This document shows, piece after piece, positions 9,052-18,064 of a stretch of 64,000 nt of DNA (positions within the stretch are counted from its first letter, which is position 1; each line of letters opens with the position of its first letter). The stretch spans positions 3,309,001 to 3,373,000 of the forward strand of contig NZ_JAUTBJ010000002.1 in the NCBI RefSeq assembly GCF_030819175.1, read 5' to 3'. The translations under genes and the position numbers were made by a program. Origin of the DNA: Sphingomonas sp. SORGH_AS_0879 (GTDB taxonomy: Bacteria > Pseudomonadota > Alphaproteobacteria > Sphingomonadales > Sphingomonadaceae). Below the pieces are notes generated by a model. That model did no database searches. It saw nothing but the letters and a program-made list of their open reading frames with translations, and had not been told where the DNA came from.

Positions 9052-9083
9052 AAACCCGCCGGGGGACCGCCCCCGGCGGGTTT
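9052..9083 (-). terminator. intrinsic terminator downstream of rpsT
   Basis: A perfect 14-bp stem (AAACCCGCCGGGGG pairing with its complement) closes on the 4-base loop ACCG. Read on the minus strand it follows the rpsT stop by about 25 bases and ends in A/T pairs. The symmetry would allow it to work in both directions. Confidence 0.8.
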
Positions 9084-9108
9084 CATTCATCGCGGAACCG
9101 AGAGGCTT

Positions 9109-9372
9109 TTAGGCCAGCGCGGCGATGCGCTTGGTCAGGCGCGAGAATTTCCGCGCGACCGTGTTCTTGTGCAGCACGCCCTTGGCGACACCGCGGGCCA
9201 TTTCCGGCTGCGCCGCGGCCAGAGCGACCGTCGCGGTTTCCTTGTCGCCAGCGGCCAGCGCGGCCTCGACCTTCTTCACGAAGGTACGGATGCGGCTGAC
9301 GCGGTTGCCGTTGATGACGGCGCGACGCTCGTTGCGACGGATACGCTTTTTGGCCTGCGGCGTGTTCGCCAT
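9109..9372 (-). CDS. rpsT: 30S ribosomal protein S20
   Basis: A protein of 87 aa, lysine- and arginine-rich, starting [17 protein letters not shown] and ending with the [15 protein letters not shown] helix typical of S20, which binds 16S rRNA early in 30S assembly. The ATG at 9372 was chosen over an in-frame upstream codon because GAGG lies 5-6 bases before it and family proteins start MANT/MANS. It lies downstream of mutM on the same strand, with its own terminator at 9052-9083. Confidence 0.97.
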   Translation of the reverse strand: MANTPQAKKRIRRNERRAVINGNRVSRIRTFVKKVEAALAAGDKETATVALAAAQPEMARGVAKGVLHKNTVARKFSRLTKRIAALA

Positions 9373-9459
9373 GAAAACCTCTAAATCTCGATCAAAAGGG
9401 ATAGCGGCGCGACGCACCGGCTTTGAAGTCGCGCCCCTTACCGGTTGGTGCGCCGCCCG

Positions 9460-10275
9460 TCAACTGCGCTGGCAGGTCGCGCACCAGAAAGTGGAGCGCC
9501 CCGAATCGCTTCGCCGCCGCACGATCGCGCCGCATTCGCACGCCTCGCCCTCACGGCCATAGACCCGCCACTCCTTGGAGAAATAGCCCAGTTCGCCATC
9601 GGGTCGCACATAATCACGCAAGGACGATCCGCCCGCCAGGATCGCGGCCTGAAGCACCGCGCGGATCGACTCGACCAGTCGGCCGAGTCGCGCCCGCGAA
9701 ATCTGCCCGCCCGCACGCCCCGGCGTGATCCTCGCCATATGCAGCGCTTCGCACACATAGATATTGCCGAGTCCCGCGACGATCCGCTGATCGAGCAGCA
9801 TCGCCTTGATCGGCGCGGCCCGCCCCTCCAACACACCAGCCAGATAATCGGCGGTGAAGTCCGGCCCCAAAGGCTCGGGCCCCATGGCCAGGAAAGGCGG
9901 ATAGCTGGCCAGTTCCGCCGTCGGCCACAGATCGACAAAGCCGAATCGACGAGGATCGTTCAGCGCCAGCCGCCGCCCCGTCCCCGTCTCCAAGAGGAGA
10001 TGGTCATGCGCCAGCGGCTCGCCCGGATCGATCCGCCAGCGCCCCGACATGCCAAGATGAAAGACCATGGTGTCGCCGCGATCGGTGTCGATCAGGCCGT
10101 ACTTCGCGCGGCGGCCCAGCGAGGTGACGGTCGCCCCGATCATCCGCTGGCGCAGGTCGCCGGGAAAGGGGCGGCGCAGGTCGGCGCGGCGCGGCTCCAC
10201 CAGCGTCAGCCGCTCGCCCGCCAGCACCGGGGTCAGGCCACGGACCGTTGTTTCGACCTCGGGAAGTTCGGGCAT
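9460..10275 (-). CDS. mutM: formamidopyrimidine-DNA glycosylase (Fpg/MutM)
   Basis: A protein of 271 aa that excises oxidised purines such as 8-oxoguanine and cleaves the abasic site. The catalytic N-terminus PELPEVET (Pro2 and Glu3 after Met removal) is intact and fixes the start at 10275; an upstream in-frame extension of 18 residues would bury it. The helix-two-turn-helix with GLGNIYVCEALH is present. The C-terminal zinc finger is unusual: the first cysteine pair is spaced C-x-C (GEACECG) rather than the usual C-x-x-C, while the second pair is the normal CATCQ. It is divergent from ubiE. Confidence 0.95.
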   Translation of the reverse strand: MPELPEVETTVRGLTPVLAGERLTLVEPRRADLRRPFPGDLRQRMIGATVTSLGRRAKYGLIDTDRGDTMVFHLGMSGRWRIDPGEPLAHDHLLLETGTGRRLALNDPRRFGFVDLWPTAELASYPPFLAMGPEPLGPDFTADYLAGVLEGRAAPIKAMLLDQRIVAGLGNIYVCEALHMARITPGRAGGQISRARLGRLVESIRAVLQAAILAGGSSLRDYVRPDGELGYFSKEWRVYGREGEACECGAIVRRRSDSGRSTFWCATCQRS

Positions 10276-10349
10276 CGTCTCTCTGCTTTCGTCGGCCAAA
10301 CAGCTAGGTAGCGTTTGCCCCGCCAGCAAGGCCGGGCTAGGGCAATCCC

Positions 10350-11082
10350 ATGAGCGATACCGTGTCCTTCGGCTATGAAGATGTGCCCCGCGACGAAAAG
10401 GCCGCCCGTGTCGGCGGCGTCTTCACCAACGTCGCCTCCAAATATGATCTGATGAACGACGCCATGTCGGGCGGTATGCACCGGCTGTGGAAGGATCGCT
10501 TCGTCCGCCGGGTGAAGCGCGCGCGCGTCGGACCAGATCCTCGACATGGCGGGCGGCACCGGCGACATCGCCTTCCGCCTGGCCGAATCGGGCGCCAGCA
10601 TCACGGTCGCCGACATCAATCCGGCGATGCTGGAAGTCGGCATGAAGCGCGCGCAGGAACGCGGCATCGACGGCCTGGTCTGGACCGAGGCGAATGCCGA
10701 AGTCCTGACCTTCCCCGACAGGTTCTTCGACGCCTATACGATCGCGTTCGGCATTCGGAACGTCACCGATATCCCGGCGGCTCTGCGGGAAGCGCATCGC
10801 GTGCTGCGGCGGGGCGGGCGGTTCTTCTGCCTGGAATTCTCGACCACCGTCTGGCCGGGCTTCTCCGAGGTGTACGACGCCTATTCGCACAAGCTGGTGC
10901 CCAAGCTGGGCCAGATGCTGGCGGGCGATGCGGACAGCTATCGCTATCTGATCGAATCGATCCGCCGCTTCCCCGACATGCCGACCTTCGAGAAGATGAT
11001 CCGCGAGGCCGGTTTCATCGAAACCAAGGTCGAGCCGATCATGGGCGGCCTGGTCGCGATTCATTCGGGCTGGAAGATTTGA
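10350..11082 (+). CDS. ubiE: ubiquinone methyltransferase UbiE, frameshifted
   Basis: UbiE methylates the demethoxyubiquinol ring (and demethylmenaquinol in some bacteria). Residues 1-58 ([31 protein letters not shown]...) are in one frame. From about 10528 the rest ([16 protein letters not shown]..., including AFGIRNVTD and the C-terminal [12 protein letters not shown]) continues in the next frame. The break coincides with a (CG)5 tract at 10518-10527. Six CG units would restore a perfect family sequence, [16 protein letters not shown]. As written the protein would be truncated before the SAM-binding GGTGD motif. Because UbiE is normally indispensable for respiration, a sequencing or assembly error is as likely as a real mutation. 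ubiB follows 42 bp later. Confidence 0.9.
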
Positions 11083-11124
11083 TGCGAGGACGCCCGGGCG
11101 GATTCGCCCTGTGAGATTCGTGCT

Positions 11125-12661
11125 ATGACCCAGCCGGTGGTGCATCTGTGGCGTCTGCTCAAATGGGGGCGGACGCTGGCGCGGCATGGCGCGCTCAAGG
11201 GGATCGAGCGCGATCCCAACACCCCCGCCCCCGTGCGGCGGCTGGCGCGGATTGCCCGGTTCGGCGCGCGCGTCCCCGCCAAGCCCGCCTATGCCGATGC
11301 GTTCCAGGCGATCGGCCCGGCGGCGATCAAGCTGGGCCAGACGCTCGCCACCCGCCCCGATCTGGTCGGCGACGACGCCGCGCACGATCTGTTGCGGCTT
11401 CAGGACCAGCTACCGCCCGTCCCCTTCGCGACGATCTGCGCCGCGATGGAGGCGAGCATGGGCCGTCCGCCGTCGCACTTCTTCACCTCGATCGAGGAGG
11501 TGCCGGTCGGCGCCGCCTCGATCGCCCAGGTGCACCGCGCGGTGACGACCGATGGCCGCACGGTCGCGGTCAAGGTGCTGCGCCCCGGCGTCGAGGACGA
11601 CTTCGCCCGCGCCATCGACACCTATCAATGGGCCGCCGCCCAGGTCGAGGGGATGAGCCCGGAGGCCGCGCGGCTTCGCCCGCGCCTGACGGTCGAGAAT
11701 TTCCGCCGCTGGACCTTGCGTGAGTTGAACTTCCGGCGTGAAGCCGCCAGTGCCTCCGAACTCGCCGAGGCGATGACCGCCGAGCCCGATTTCATGGTGC
11801 CGCAGATCGACTGGGCGCGCTCCACCGCCAAGGTGCTGACGGTCGAGTGGATCGACGGCATCAAGCTGTCCAACCGCCAGGCGCTGGTCGAGGCGGGGTA
11901 CGACCTGCCGCACCTCGCGCAAACGCTGGTCCGCGCCTTCCTGCGACAGGCGATCGCGGAAGGATTCTTCCACGCCGACATGCATCAGGGCAATCTCTTC
12001 GCGCTGCCCGGCAACAAGATCGCCGCGATCGATTTCGGCATCATGGGCCGGATCGACCGGCGCGCGCGGGTGTGGCTGGCCGAGATCCTCTATGGCCTGA
12101 TCACCGGCAATTATAAGCGCGTCGCCGAGATTCACTTCGAGGCGGGCTATGTGCCCCCGCATCACAATGTCGCCGAGTTCGCGACAGCCCTGCGCGCGGT
12201 GGGCGAGCCGATGCGCGGCCTGCCGGTCAAGGACATGTCGATCGGCATGATGCTGGACGGGTTGTTCTCGATCACCCGCGACTTCGACATGGTGACCCAG
12301 CCGCATCTGCTGCTGCTGCAAAAGACGATGGTGATGGTGGAAGGCGTGGCGACAAGCCTGGACCCCGATATCAACCTGTGGGACTCGGCCGCGCCGTTCG
12401 TCCGCGAATGGCTGCGCACCGAACTGGGCCCCGAAGCCAAGATCGCCGATCGCCTGATCGAGGATGTGCGGACGCTGGCCCGCCTGCCCGAACTGGTCCG
12501 CCGGATCGAGGCGCGCTACCCCCGCCCCCGGGGGGGAGCCGCCCGCGCCGCCGCTCAAGCAGATCGAGGTGGTGCGGATCGGCGGCGGCTGGCGCTATGC
12601 GCTGCTGTCCATGCTGTCGGCGGCGGCGGGCGTCGCCGCGACCCTGGCCGTGCTTCGGTAG
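11125..12661 (+). CDS. ubiB: UbiB-family atypical kinase, frameshifted near the 3' end
   Basis: UbiB is a membrane-associated ABC1/ADCK-type ATPase needed for ubiquinone synthesis. The KxGQ motif appears as KLGQTLATRPDL. The alanine-rich loop VGAASIAQVHRA, ADMHQGNLF and AIDFGIMGRI (metal-binding Asp) are all intact in the main frame. At 12530-12536 there is a run of seven G. With six G the frame joins the conserved C-terminus EPPAPPLKQIEVVRIGGGWRY followed by a transmembrane helix, ending at 12661. As written, translation continues out of frame to 12666 and the C-terminal membrane helix is lost. This is the second frameshift in a simple repeat within about 2 kb. Confidence 0.9.
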
Positions 12662-12676
12662 GATAGGGGGGTAGGC

Positions 12677-13783
12677 ATGCCTGGCAGCGCGCCCTCCGCC
12701 CCCTCGCGCCGTATGCCGCGACCGCTCTGGCTGGGCCAGCCGGGGCGGCTGTTCAACATATCGCCTATGGTGGCGATGGGGGTGCTGGCGCTGCTGGTCC
12801 TGTTCGTACCCGTAGCGCTGGCGACGCAAGGGCTGGTCGAGCCGGTCGCGGATCACCTGTCGCCGGTTTCGCTCGCGATCCTCGATCATGTCCGGCATGG
12901 GCAGTCCTTCTACCCCGCTGCGATCGATGCCCTGCGCGAGAATGACCGGGCACTGCGCCCCGCCCTGCTCGCCATTCCCCTGCCCGCGCTGACCGTGACC
13001 TTGGCCATGCTGCCGCCGGTGGTGGGGCGGGCGCTGATGGTGGCGCTGGGCCTGGCGGTGATGGCGAGCTGGCTGCGGCGCGTCGCGCCGGTGATGAGCC
13101 GTCGCGGCCCGGTGCTGCTCGCGGCGATCCTGCTGGCGGCGGGGCTCTATCCCTTGGTCGATGGCGCGATGGTCGCGGTGCCCGAGGCCTGGGCCGGGCC
13201 GCTGATCGCCTTGTCGCTGGTGCAGCGCCGCCCGGAGGGAAGCCTCAGCGCCATCGCCCTGGGGCTGGCGGCGATGGTCCTCAGCCCCATGGCGCTTCTC
13301 TATGGCATGGTCATGCTGGCGCTGGCCTGGCGGGCGAAGGTTCGGCAGGAGGCGATCGGTTGGATGATCGCCCTGGCGGTCGCGCTGCTCGTTCTGGCGG
13401 CGCATGCCCATGCGCTCCACGATCTGGTCGGCGCGGCCGACCCCGCCATGGGCTCGCCCATCGCCATCCTCTCCCCCGGTCGCTGGGTCGTGAGCCTCGC
13501 CTCCATCCATGCGGTCGGATTCCTGCCGATGGCGCTGGTCGTGCCGCTGACCGCATTGGCCGCGCTGGGCTGGGCGAACTGGCGGCAGGCGCTGGCGCGG
13601 CGGGCGGGGGCGACGATCTTGGCCTATGCGCTGGCGGCGCTGCTGACCGGAGTCCCCGTGATGATGCTGGGCCTGTCTCCCTTGTTCTTCCTGGGCGTCG
13701 TCTTCGCCCCCGATGCGGTGCGCGAGTTGATCGCCGCCGCGCGTGACCGGCGACGCATCACCGTGACGCGAGTCGTGCGATGA
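12677..13783 (+). CDS. polytopic membrane protein of unknown function
   Basis: A protein of 368 aa with a basic N-terminus followed by about nine hydrophobic segments rich in Leu and Ala. No characteristic motif was recognised. The spacing of helices and its place after ubiB suggest a conserved sphingomonad inner-membrane protein, possibly glycosyltransferase-like, but no catalytic residues can be named. Its stop codon overlaps the coaBC start (ATGA at 13780), indicating translational coupling in a ubiB-orf-coaBC-dut operon. Confidence 0.7.
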   Translation: MPGSAPSAPSRRMPRPLWLGQPGRLFNISPMVAMGVLALLVLFVPVALATQGLVEPVADHLSPVSLAILDHVRHGQSFYPAAIDALRENDRALRPALLAIPLPALTVTLAMLPPVVGRALMVALGLAVMASWLRRVAPVMSRRGPVLLAAILLAAGLYPLVDGAMVAVPEAWAGPLIALSLVQRRPEGSLSAIALGLAAMVLSPMALLYGMVMLALAWRAKVRQEAIGWMIALAVALLVLAAHAHALHDLVGAADPAMGSPIAILSPGRWVVSLASIHAVGFLPMALVVPLTALAALGWANWRQALARRAGATILAYALAALLTGVPVMMLGLSPLFFLGVVFAPDAVRELIAAARDRRRITVTRVVR

Positions 13784-14967
13784 GCCATATCCTGTTGATC
13801 GTCGGCGGCGGCATCGCCGCGTACAAGTCCTGCGAACTGATCCGGCTGCTCCGCAAGAACGGGCACAGCGTCCGCTGCGTCCTGACCGAAGGAGGCAGTC
13901 ATTTCGTCACCCCGATGACGCTCGCCGCGCTGTCCGAGAATCAGGTCTTCACCACCCTGTGGGACCTGAAGGACGAGGCGGAGATGGGCCATATCCAGCT
14001 GAGCCGCGAGGCCGATCTGGTCGTCGTCGCACCCGGCACCGCCGACCTGATGGCGCGGATGGCGAACGGCCATGCCGACGATCTGGCGACCACCCTGCTG
14101 CTCGCCACCGATACGCCGGTGCTGGTCGCACCCGCCATGAACGTCCGCATGTGGCTGCACCCCGCGACGCAGCGCAATGTGGAGCGGTTGCGCGCCGATG
14201 GCGTCGAGGTGATGGCCCCGGACGAAGGCGCCATGGCCTGCGGCGAGTTCGGCCCCGGCCGCCTGCCTGAGCCGCCCGCCATCCTCTCCGCGATCGAGGC
14301 GAAGCTGGCACCCGCCGCCCGCCCGCTGGCCGGCCGCCATATCCTCGTCACCGCCGGGCCGACCCATGAGCCGATCGATCCGGTCCGCTACATCGCCAAC
14401 CGCTCCTCGGGGCGACAGGGTTTCGCCATCGCCGAGGCCCTGGCGCGGCTCGGCGCGCGGGTGACGCTGGTGGCGGGGCCGGTAACCCTGCCCACCCCGG
14501 CGGGCGTGGACCGGGTCGATGTCGAGAGCGCACGCCAAATGGCGGAGGCGGTCGACGCCGCGCTCCCCGCCGATGCCGCCGTCATGGTCGCGGCGGTGGC
14601 CGACTGGCGGGTCGAAGCGGCCGGACAAAAGGTCAAGAAGGATGGCGGCGCGGCCCCCGCCCTGACGCTGATCGAGAATCCCGACATATTGGCGAGCGTC
14701 GCCGCCTCGCCGAAACGCCCCGCCCTGGTCGTCGGCTTCGCGGCCGAAACCGAGCATGTCATCGACCATGCCGTCGCCAAGCGTGCCCGCAAGCGCGCCG
14801 ACTGGATCGTCGCCAACGACGTATCCTCGGACGTGTTCGGAGGGGATGCCAACAGCGTTCACCTGATCACCGCCGATGGCGTGGAAAGCTGGGAGCGGAT
14901 GGGCAAGGACGATGTGGCCAGGGGGCTCGCGCAACGTATCGCCGATGCGCTACAAGACCGGTCATGA
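13780..14967 (+). CDS. coaBC: bifunctional phosphopantothenoylcysteine decarboxylase / phosphopantothenate-cysteine ligase
   Basis: A protein of 395 aa carrying two steps of coenzyme A synthesis. The N-terminal CoaC flavoprotein domain (about residues 1-185) has the FMN-binding GGGIAAYKS, the PAMNVRMW motif and [14 protein letters not shown]. The C-terminal CoaB domain begins at the [20 protein letters not shown] segment, which binds CTP and 4'-phosphopantothenate. It contains AAVADWR and ends with the Lys/Asp-rich [13 protein letters not shown] loop. It overlaps the preceding membrane-protein gene and the following dut gene by ATGA junctions. Confidence 0.96.
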   Translation: MSHILLIVGGGIAAYKSCELIRLLRKNGHSVRCVLTEGGSHFVTPMTLAALSENQVFTTLWDLKDEAEMGHIQLSREADLVVVAPGTADLMARMANGHADDLATTLLLATDTPVLVAPAMNVRMWLHPATQRNVERLRADGVEVMAPDEGAMACGEFGPGRLPEPPAILSAIEAKLAPAARPLAGRHILVTAGPTHEPIDPVRYIANRSSGRQGFAIAEALARLGARVTLVAGPVTLPTPAGVDRVDVESARQMAEAVDAALPADAAVMVAAVADWRVEAAGQKVKKDGGAAPALTLIENPDILASVAASPKRPALVVGFAAETEHVIDHAVAKRARKRADWIVANDVSSDVFGGDANSVHLITADGVESWERMGKDDVARGLAQRIADALQDRS

Positions 14968-15413
14968 CGCTTGCTCCCATCTCCATTGCCATCAAACGCT
15001 TGCCCCATGGCGAAGGGCTTGCCCTGCCCGCCTATGCCACACCCGGCGCGGCGGGCATGGATGTCGTCGCGGCGGAGACGCTGACGCTCCATCCGGGCAA
15101 GCGCGCCGCCGTCGCGACCGGCTTCGCCATCGCCATCCCGCCGGGCTACGAGGTGCAGGTGCGGCCCCGTTCCGGCCTGGCGCTGAAGAACGGCATCACC
15201 TGCCTCAACACGCCCGGCACGATCGACGAGGATTATCGCGGCGAGGTGAAGGTGATCCTGGCCAATCTGGGCGAGGAGCCGTTCGAGGTGGTGCGCGGCG
15301 AGCGGATCGCCCAACTCGTCCCCGCCCCCGTCCAGCGCGCCACCCTGACCCTGGTCGATGAGCTGGACGAGACGCAGCGGGGTCATGGCGGGTTCGGATC
15401 GACCAGCCGATGA
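14964..15413 (+). CDS. dut: deoxyuridine triphosphatase (dUTPase)
   Basis: A trimeric dUTPase of 149 aa that hydrolyses dUTP to dUMP, limiting uracil incorporation and supplying dTMP synthesis. All five family motifs are visible: [35 protein letters not shown] with catalytic Asp, RIAQLV, and the C-terminal arm [11 protein letters not shown]. The coaBC-dut pairing is common in Alphaproteobacteria. The start overlaps the coaBC stop (ATGA at 14964). Confidence 0.97.
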   Translation: MTLAPISIAIKRLPHGEGLALPAYATPGAAGMDVVAAETLTLHPGKRAAVATGFAIAIPPGYEVQVRPRSGLALKNGITCLNTPGTIDEDYRGEVKVILANLGEEPFEVVRGERIAQLVPAPVQRATLTLVDELDETQRGHGGFGSTSR

Positions 15414-15829
15414 TCGTGCTGTCGCTCCTCGCCGCCGCGCTGCAAGTCACCGTACCGGCGACGCCCGCCACGCCGCCGCCCGCGCCGACCGCCGCCGAGC
15501 CGCCGCACGACTGGTCGACGCTGGCCGCGATCACCCTGCCCCCGGCCAGTCCCGACATGGTGCGCTTCGTCCGCGACGAGGTGACGGCGGGGCGCTGTCC
15601 CCGGGCGAAGGCGACCGACGAGCAGATGGTGCTGGTCGTGCCGCTGGCCGTGCGGCTGGGGCCGGACGGCATCGCGAACAGCGTGGTGCCGCTCGCCATC
15701 GGCTGTCCGACGGTCGAGCAATATAGCGCGGGCGTGGCGCAGCGGATGATCCGCCGCCTGACCCACCGCACGATGATGGCGGGCGATCGCTGGTATCGCA
15801 CGGTCATCACCTATACATGGCCGGGATGA
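15410..15829 (+). CDS. hypothetical exported protein
   Basis: A protein of 139 aa with a short hydrophobic N-terminus (residues 1-15) that may be a signal peptide, followed by an Ala/Pro-rich linker. The globular remainder contains two Cys (in GRCPRAK and IGCPTVEQ) that could form a periplasmic disulfide. No family was recognised. It overlaps dut (ATGA at 15410) and the following MoeB-like gene, so it is translated as part of the same operon. Confidence 0.6.
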   Translation: MIVLSLLAAALQVTVPATPATPPPAPTAAEPPHDWSTLAAITLPPASPDMVRFVRDEVTAGRCPRAKATDEQMVLVVPLAVRLGPDGIANSVVPLAIGCPTVEQYSAGVAQRMIRRLTHRTMMAGDRWYRTVITYTWPG

Positions 15830-16587
15830 TCCTGACCGACGACGAACTTGCCCGTTATGCCCGCCATATCGTGTTGCGGGAATTCGGGGGCGGCGGTCAG
15901 ATCCGGTTGAAACAGGCCAGGGTCGCGGTGATCGGCGCGGGCGGAATCGGCTCCCCCGCCATCCAGTATCTCGCCGCCGCCGGGATCGGATCGCTCATCC
16001 TGATCGATGATGACGTGGTCGAGCCGTCCAACCTGCAACGCCAGACCATCTTCACCACCGAGGATCGTGGCCTGCCCAAGGTCGAGGCCGCCGCCGCCCA
16101 TGTCGCGCGGCTCAACCCCCATGTCGCGGTCACGGTCCATCGCATGCGGGTGACGGCGGAGAATGCGGGCGCGCTGATCGAGGGTGCCGATGTCGTGCTG
16201 GACGGGTGCGACAATTTCGCGACCCGGCTGGCCGTCGCCGATGCCGCGCTGGCGGTGCGGATCCCCCTCGTCTCGGCGGCGGTCGGGCAGTTCGAGGGGC
16301 AGTTGGCGGTCTATCGCGGGTGGGAGGCGGACAAGCCCTGTTACCGGTGCTTCGTCGGCGACGCGGTCGATCAAGCGGGACTGACCTGCGCCGATGACGG
16401 GGTGCTGGGGCCGGTGACGGGCGTGATGGGCAGTCTGGCCGCGCTGGAAACCCTGCGCGCCGCCGCACCCTTCGGTCGGGACAGCGCGGGCAGCATCCTG
16501 ATCGCCGATATGCTGACCATGCGGTTCCGGACGCTGATGCTGCCCAAGGACCCCGGTTGCCGTTGTGCCCGATCTGTGGCGGCATGA
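15826..16587 (+). CDS. MoeB/ThiF/HesA-family adenylyltransferase
   Basis: A protein of 253 aa. These enzymes adenylate the C-terminal glycine of a ubiquitin-like sulfur carrier (MoaD or ThiS) for molybdopterin or thiamine synthesis. Family features are RYARHIVLREFGGGGQ at the N-terminus, the ATP-binding GAGGIGSP, the DDDVVEPSNLQRQ Arg/Asp region and DGCDNFATR. Zinc-binding Cys pairs are C-x-x-C in PCYRCF and C-x-C in CRC near the C-terminus. The start at 15826 overlaps the previous stop (ATGA); an in-frame ATG at 15817 adds three residues. Context does not decide between MoeB and ThiF. Confidence 0.88.
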   Translation: MILTDDELARYARHIVLREFGGGGQIRLKQARVAVIGAGGIGSPAIQYLAAAGIGSLILIDDDVVEPSNLQRQTIFTTEDRGLPKVEAAAAHVARLNPHVAVTVHRMRVTAENAGALIEGADVVLDGCDNFATRLAVADAALAVRIPLVSAAVGQFEGQLAVYRGWEADKPCYRCFVGDAVDQAGLTCADDGVLGPVTGVMGSLAALETLRAAAPFGRDSAGSILIADMLTMRFRTLMLPKDPGCRCARSVAA

Positions 16588-16940
16588 GCACGCCCCCCGC
16601 GCCCCCCGCCCCGCCTGCGGGCTGGTTCGACTGGACCGGCGACAAGAGCTGGATCGGCCAGATCACGGGCCTGCCGGACAGCACGCTGCACGTTCATGCG
16701 GGGATGGCGATCCTGGTCCTCGCGGCGCTGGTGATGCGGCGCAAGCCCTGGGACTGGCGCTGTTGGCTGACCGTGCTGGTGATCGAGACGGTCAACGAAG
16801 CCTACGACCTGCTCCAGCCCTTCTACCCCACCGACGAGGGCAATCTGCCCGCCAGTTGGTCGGATATGTGGGAGACGATGCTGTGGCCGACCGTCATCCT
16901 GCTGACCTTCGCCTGGTTGGGGCGACGCGGTAAGCAATAG
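16584..16940 (+). CDS. small membrane protein, LHVHAGM family, copy 1
   Basis: A protein of 118 aa with a proline-rich N-terminus and about three membrane helices. Conserved-looking residues are LHVHAGM in the first helix, an E-x-x-NE-x-x-D pattern (VIETVNEAYDL) and the LWPTV motif in the last helix. A clear paralogue lies at 25151-25465 on the other strand. The acidic/His pattern within helices suggests a membrane enzyme or ion-handling protein, but this is speculation. The start overlaps the MoeB-like stop (ATGA). Confidence 0.7.
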   Translation: MSTPPAPPAPPAGWFDWTGDKSWIGQITGLPDSTLHVHAGMAILVLAALVMRRKPWDWRCWLTVLVIETVNEAYDLLQPFYPTDEGNLPASWSDMWETMLWPTVILLTFAWLGRRGKQ

Positions 16941-16952
16941 TCAGTCCCAAAT

Positions 16953-17038
16953 CCTCCCCATCTGCGATGGGGAGGGGGACCGCCGGCCACCACCCGGCTA
17001 TGCCGGGCGGTCCCCCTCCTCAAGCAAAGCTTGGGAGG
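16953..17038. repeat. triple palindromic intergenic element
   Basis: Three consecutive inverted repeats lie between two converging genes: CCTCCCCAT/ATGGGGAGG (16953-16975), a longer GC stem (about 16974-17016, arms GGGGGACCGCC and GGCGGTCCCCC) and a third with centre AAGCAAAGCTT (about 17014-17038). They could act as a bidirectional terminator for the dut operon and galU, or represent a dispersed sphingomonad repeat. A further GC-rich hairpin lies at about 17045-17085. Confidence 0.6.
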
Positions 17039-17100
17039 AATAGGAAAAGGGGCGGTGGCCGTTCGGCCCCGCCCCTCTCCTCACCACTCGGGAAACCCAA

Positions 17101-17961
17101 TCAGGCGAACAGCGTCTTGGCGAATTCGCGCACCGCCGGACCGATGTCCTCGCGCGCGACGCCCAGCGCCAGATTGGCGGTCAGCCAGCCCGCCTTGTCG
17201 CCGCAGTCGTAACGCTGCCCGTCGAAAGTGAAACCATGGAAGGGCTGGTTGCCGATCAGCTTGGCCATCGCGTCGGTCAGCTGGATCTCACCGCCCGCGC
17301 CCGGCTCCTGCGCGTCGAGGATCTGCATCACCTCGGGCTGGAGGATGTAGCGACCCGGGATCATCAGGTTCGACGGCGCCTTGCCCTTGGGCTTTTCGAC
17401 CAGCGCGGTGACCTCGGTCAGGCGGCCGTCCTGCTTGCCCGGCGAGATGATGCCGTATTTGTCGGTTTCGCTGTCGGGCACTTCCAGCGCGCCGATGACG
17501 TTGCCGCCGACCTTGTCATAGGCCTCGACCATCTGCTTCATGAAGCCGCCGACCATCAGTTCGTCGGGCAGCAGCACCGCGAACGGCTCGTCGCCGACGA
17601 TCTCGCGCGCGCACCACACGGCATGGCCCAGTCCCAGCGGCTCCTGCTGGCGGACATAGACGGGCGAACCCGGCTTCTGGCGGATGCCGTCGATCACTGC
17701 GAGCGACTTGCCGCGCGCCTTCATCGTGGCTTCGAGTTCGTAGGAGATGTCGAAATGATCCTCCAGCGCGCCCTTGCCGCGACCGGTGACGAAGATGATC
17801 TGCTCGATCCCCGCCTCCAGCGCTTCCTCGACCGCATATTGGATCAACGGCTTGTCGACGACGGTCAGCATTTCCTTGGGCATCGACTTGGTCGCGGGCA
17901 GGAACCGCGTTCCCAGACCGGCCACCGGAAAAACGGCCTTGCGCACTTTCTTGATCGTCAT
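17101..17961 (-). CDS. galU: UTP-glucose-1-phosphate uridylyltransferase
   Basis: A protein of 286 aa that makes UDP-glucose for exopolysaccharide, lipopolysaccharide and glucan synthesis. The nucleotide-binding GLGTRFLPATKSMPKEML, the PLGLGHAVWCAR segment, LLPDE, EKPKG and the sugar-binding GEIQLTDA/DCGDKAGW regions are all intact. The ATG has GGGAGG at good spacing. It is divergent from wecB-wecC, with a 103-bp shared promoter region, consistent with a nucleotide-sugar locus. Confidence 0.96.
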   Translation of the reverse strand: MTIKKVRKAVFPVAGLGTRFLPATKSMPKEMLTVVDKPLIQYAVEEALEAGIEQIIFVTGRGKGALEDHFDISYELEATMKARGKSLAVIDGIRQKPGSPVYVRQQEPLGLGHAVWCAREIVGDEPFAVLLPDELMVGGFMKQMVEAYDKVGGNVIGALEVPDSETDKYGIISPGKQDGRLTEVTALVEKPKGKAPSNLMIPGRYILQPEVMQILDAQEPGAGGEIQLTDAMAKLIGNQPFHGFTFDGQRYDCGDKAGWLTANLALGVAREDIGPAVREFAKTLFA

Positions 17962-18064
17962 GAAACCTCCCTGAACACGGACGGCATTACCCTGATTTTG
18001 CGCCGCAACATAGCGTAACGACGCGCCGATACGATTAGGATGTCCTTAAAAGCGACAGCATAGA

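Noticed and set aside
11410..12558. Long open frame antisense to ubiB
   Set aside because: It is a shadow of a clearly conserved gene; its composition is typical of antisense frames in GC-rich DNA.
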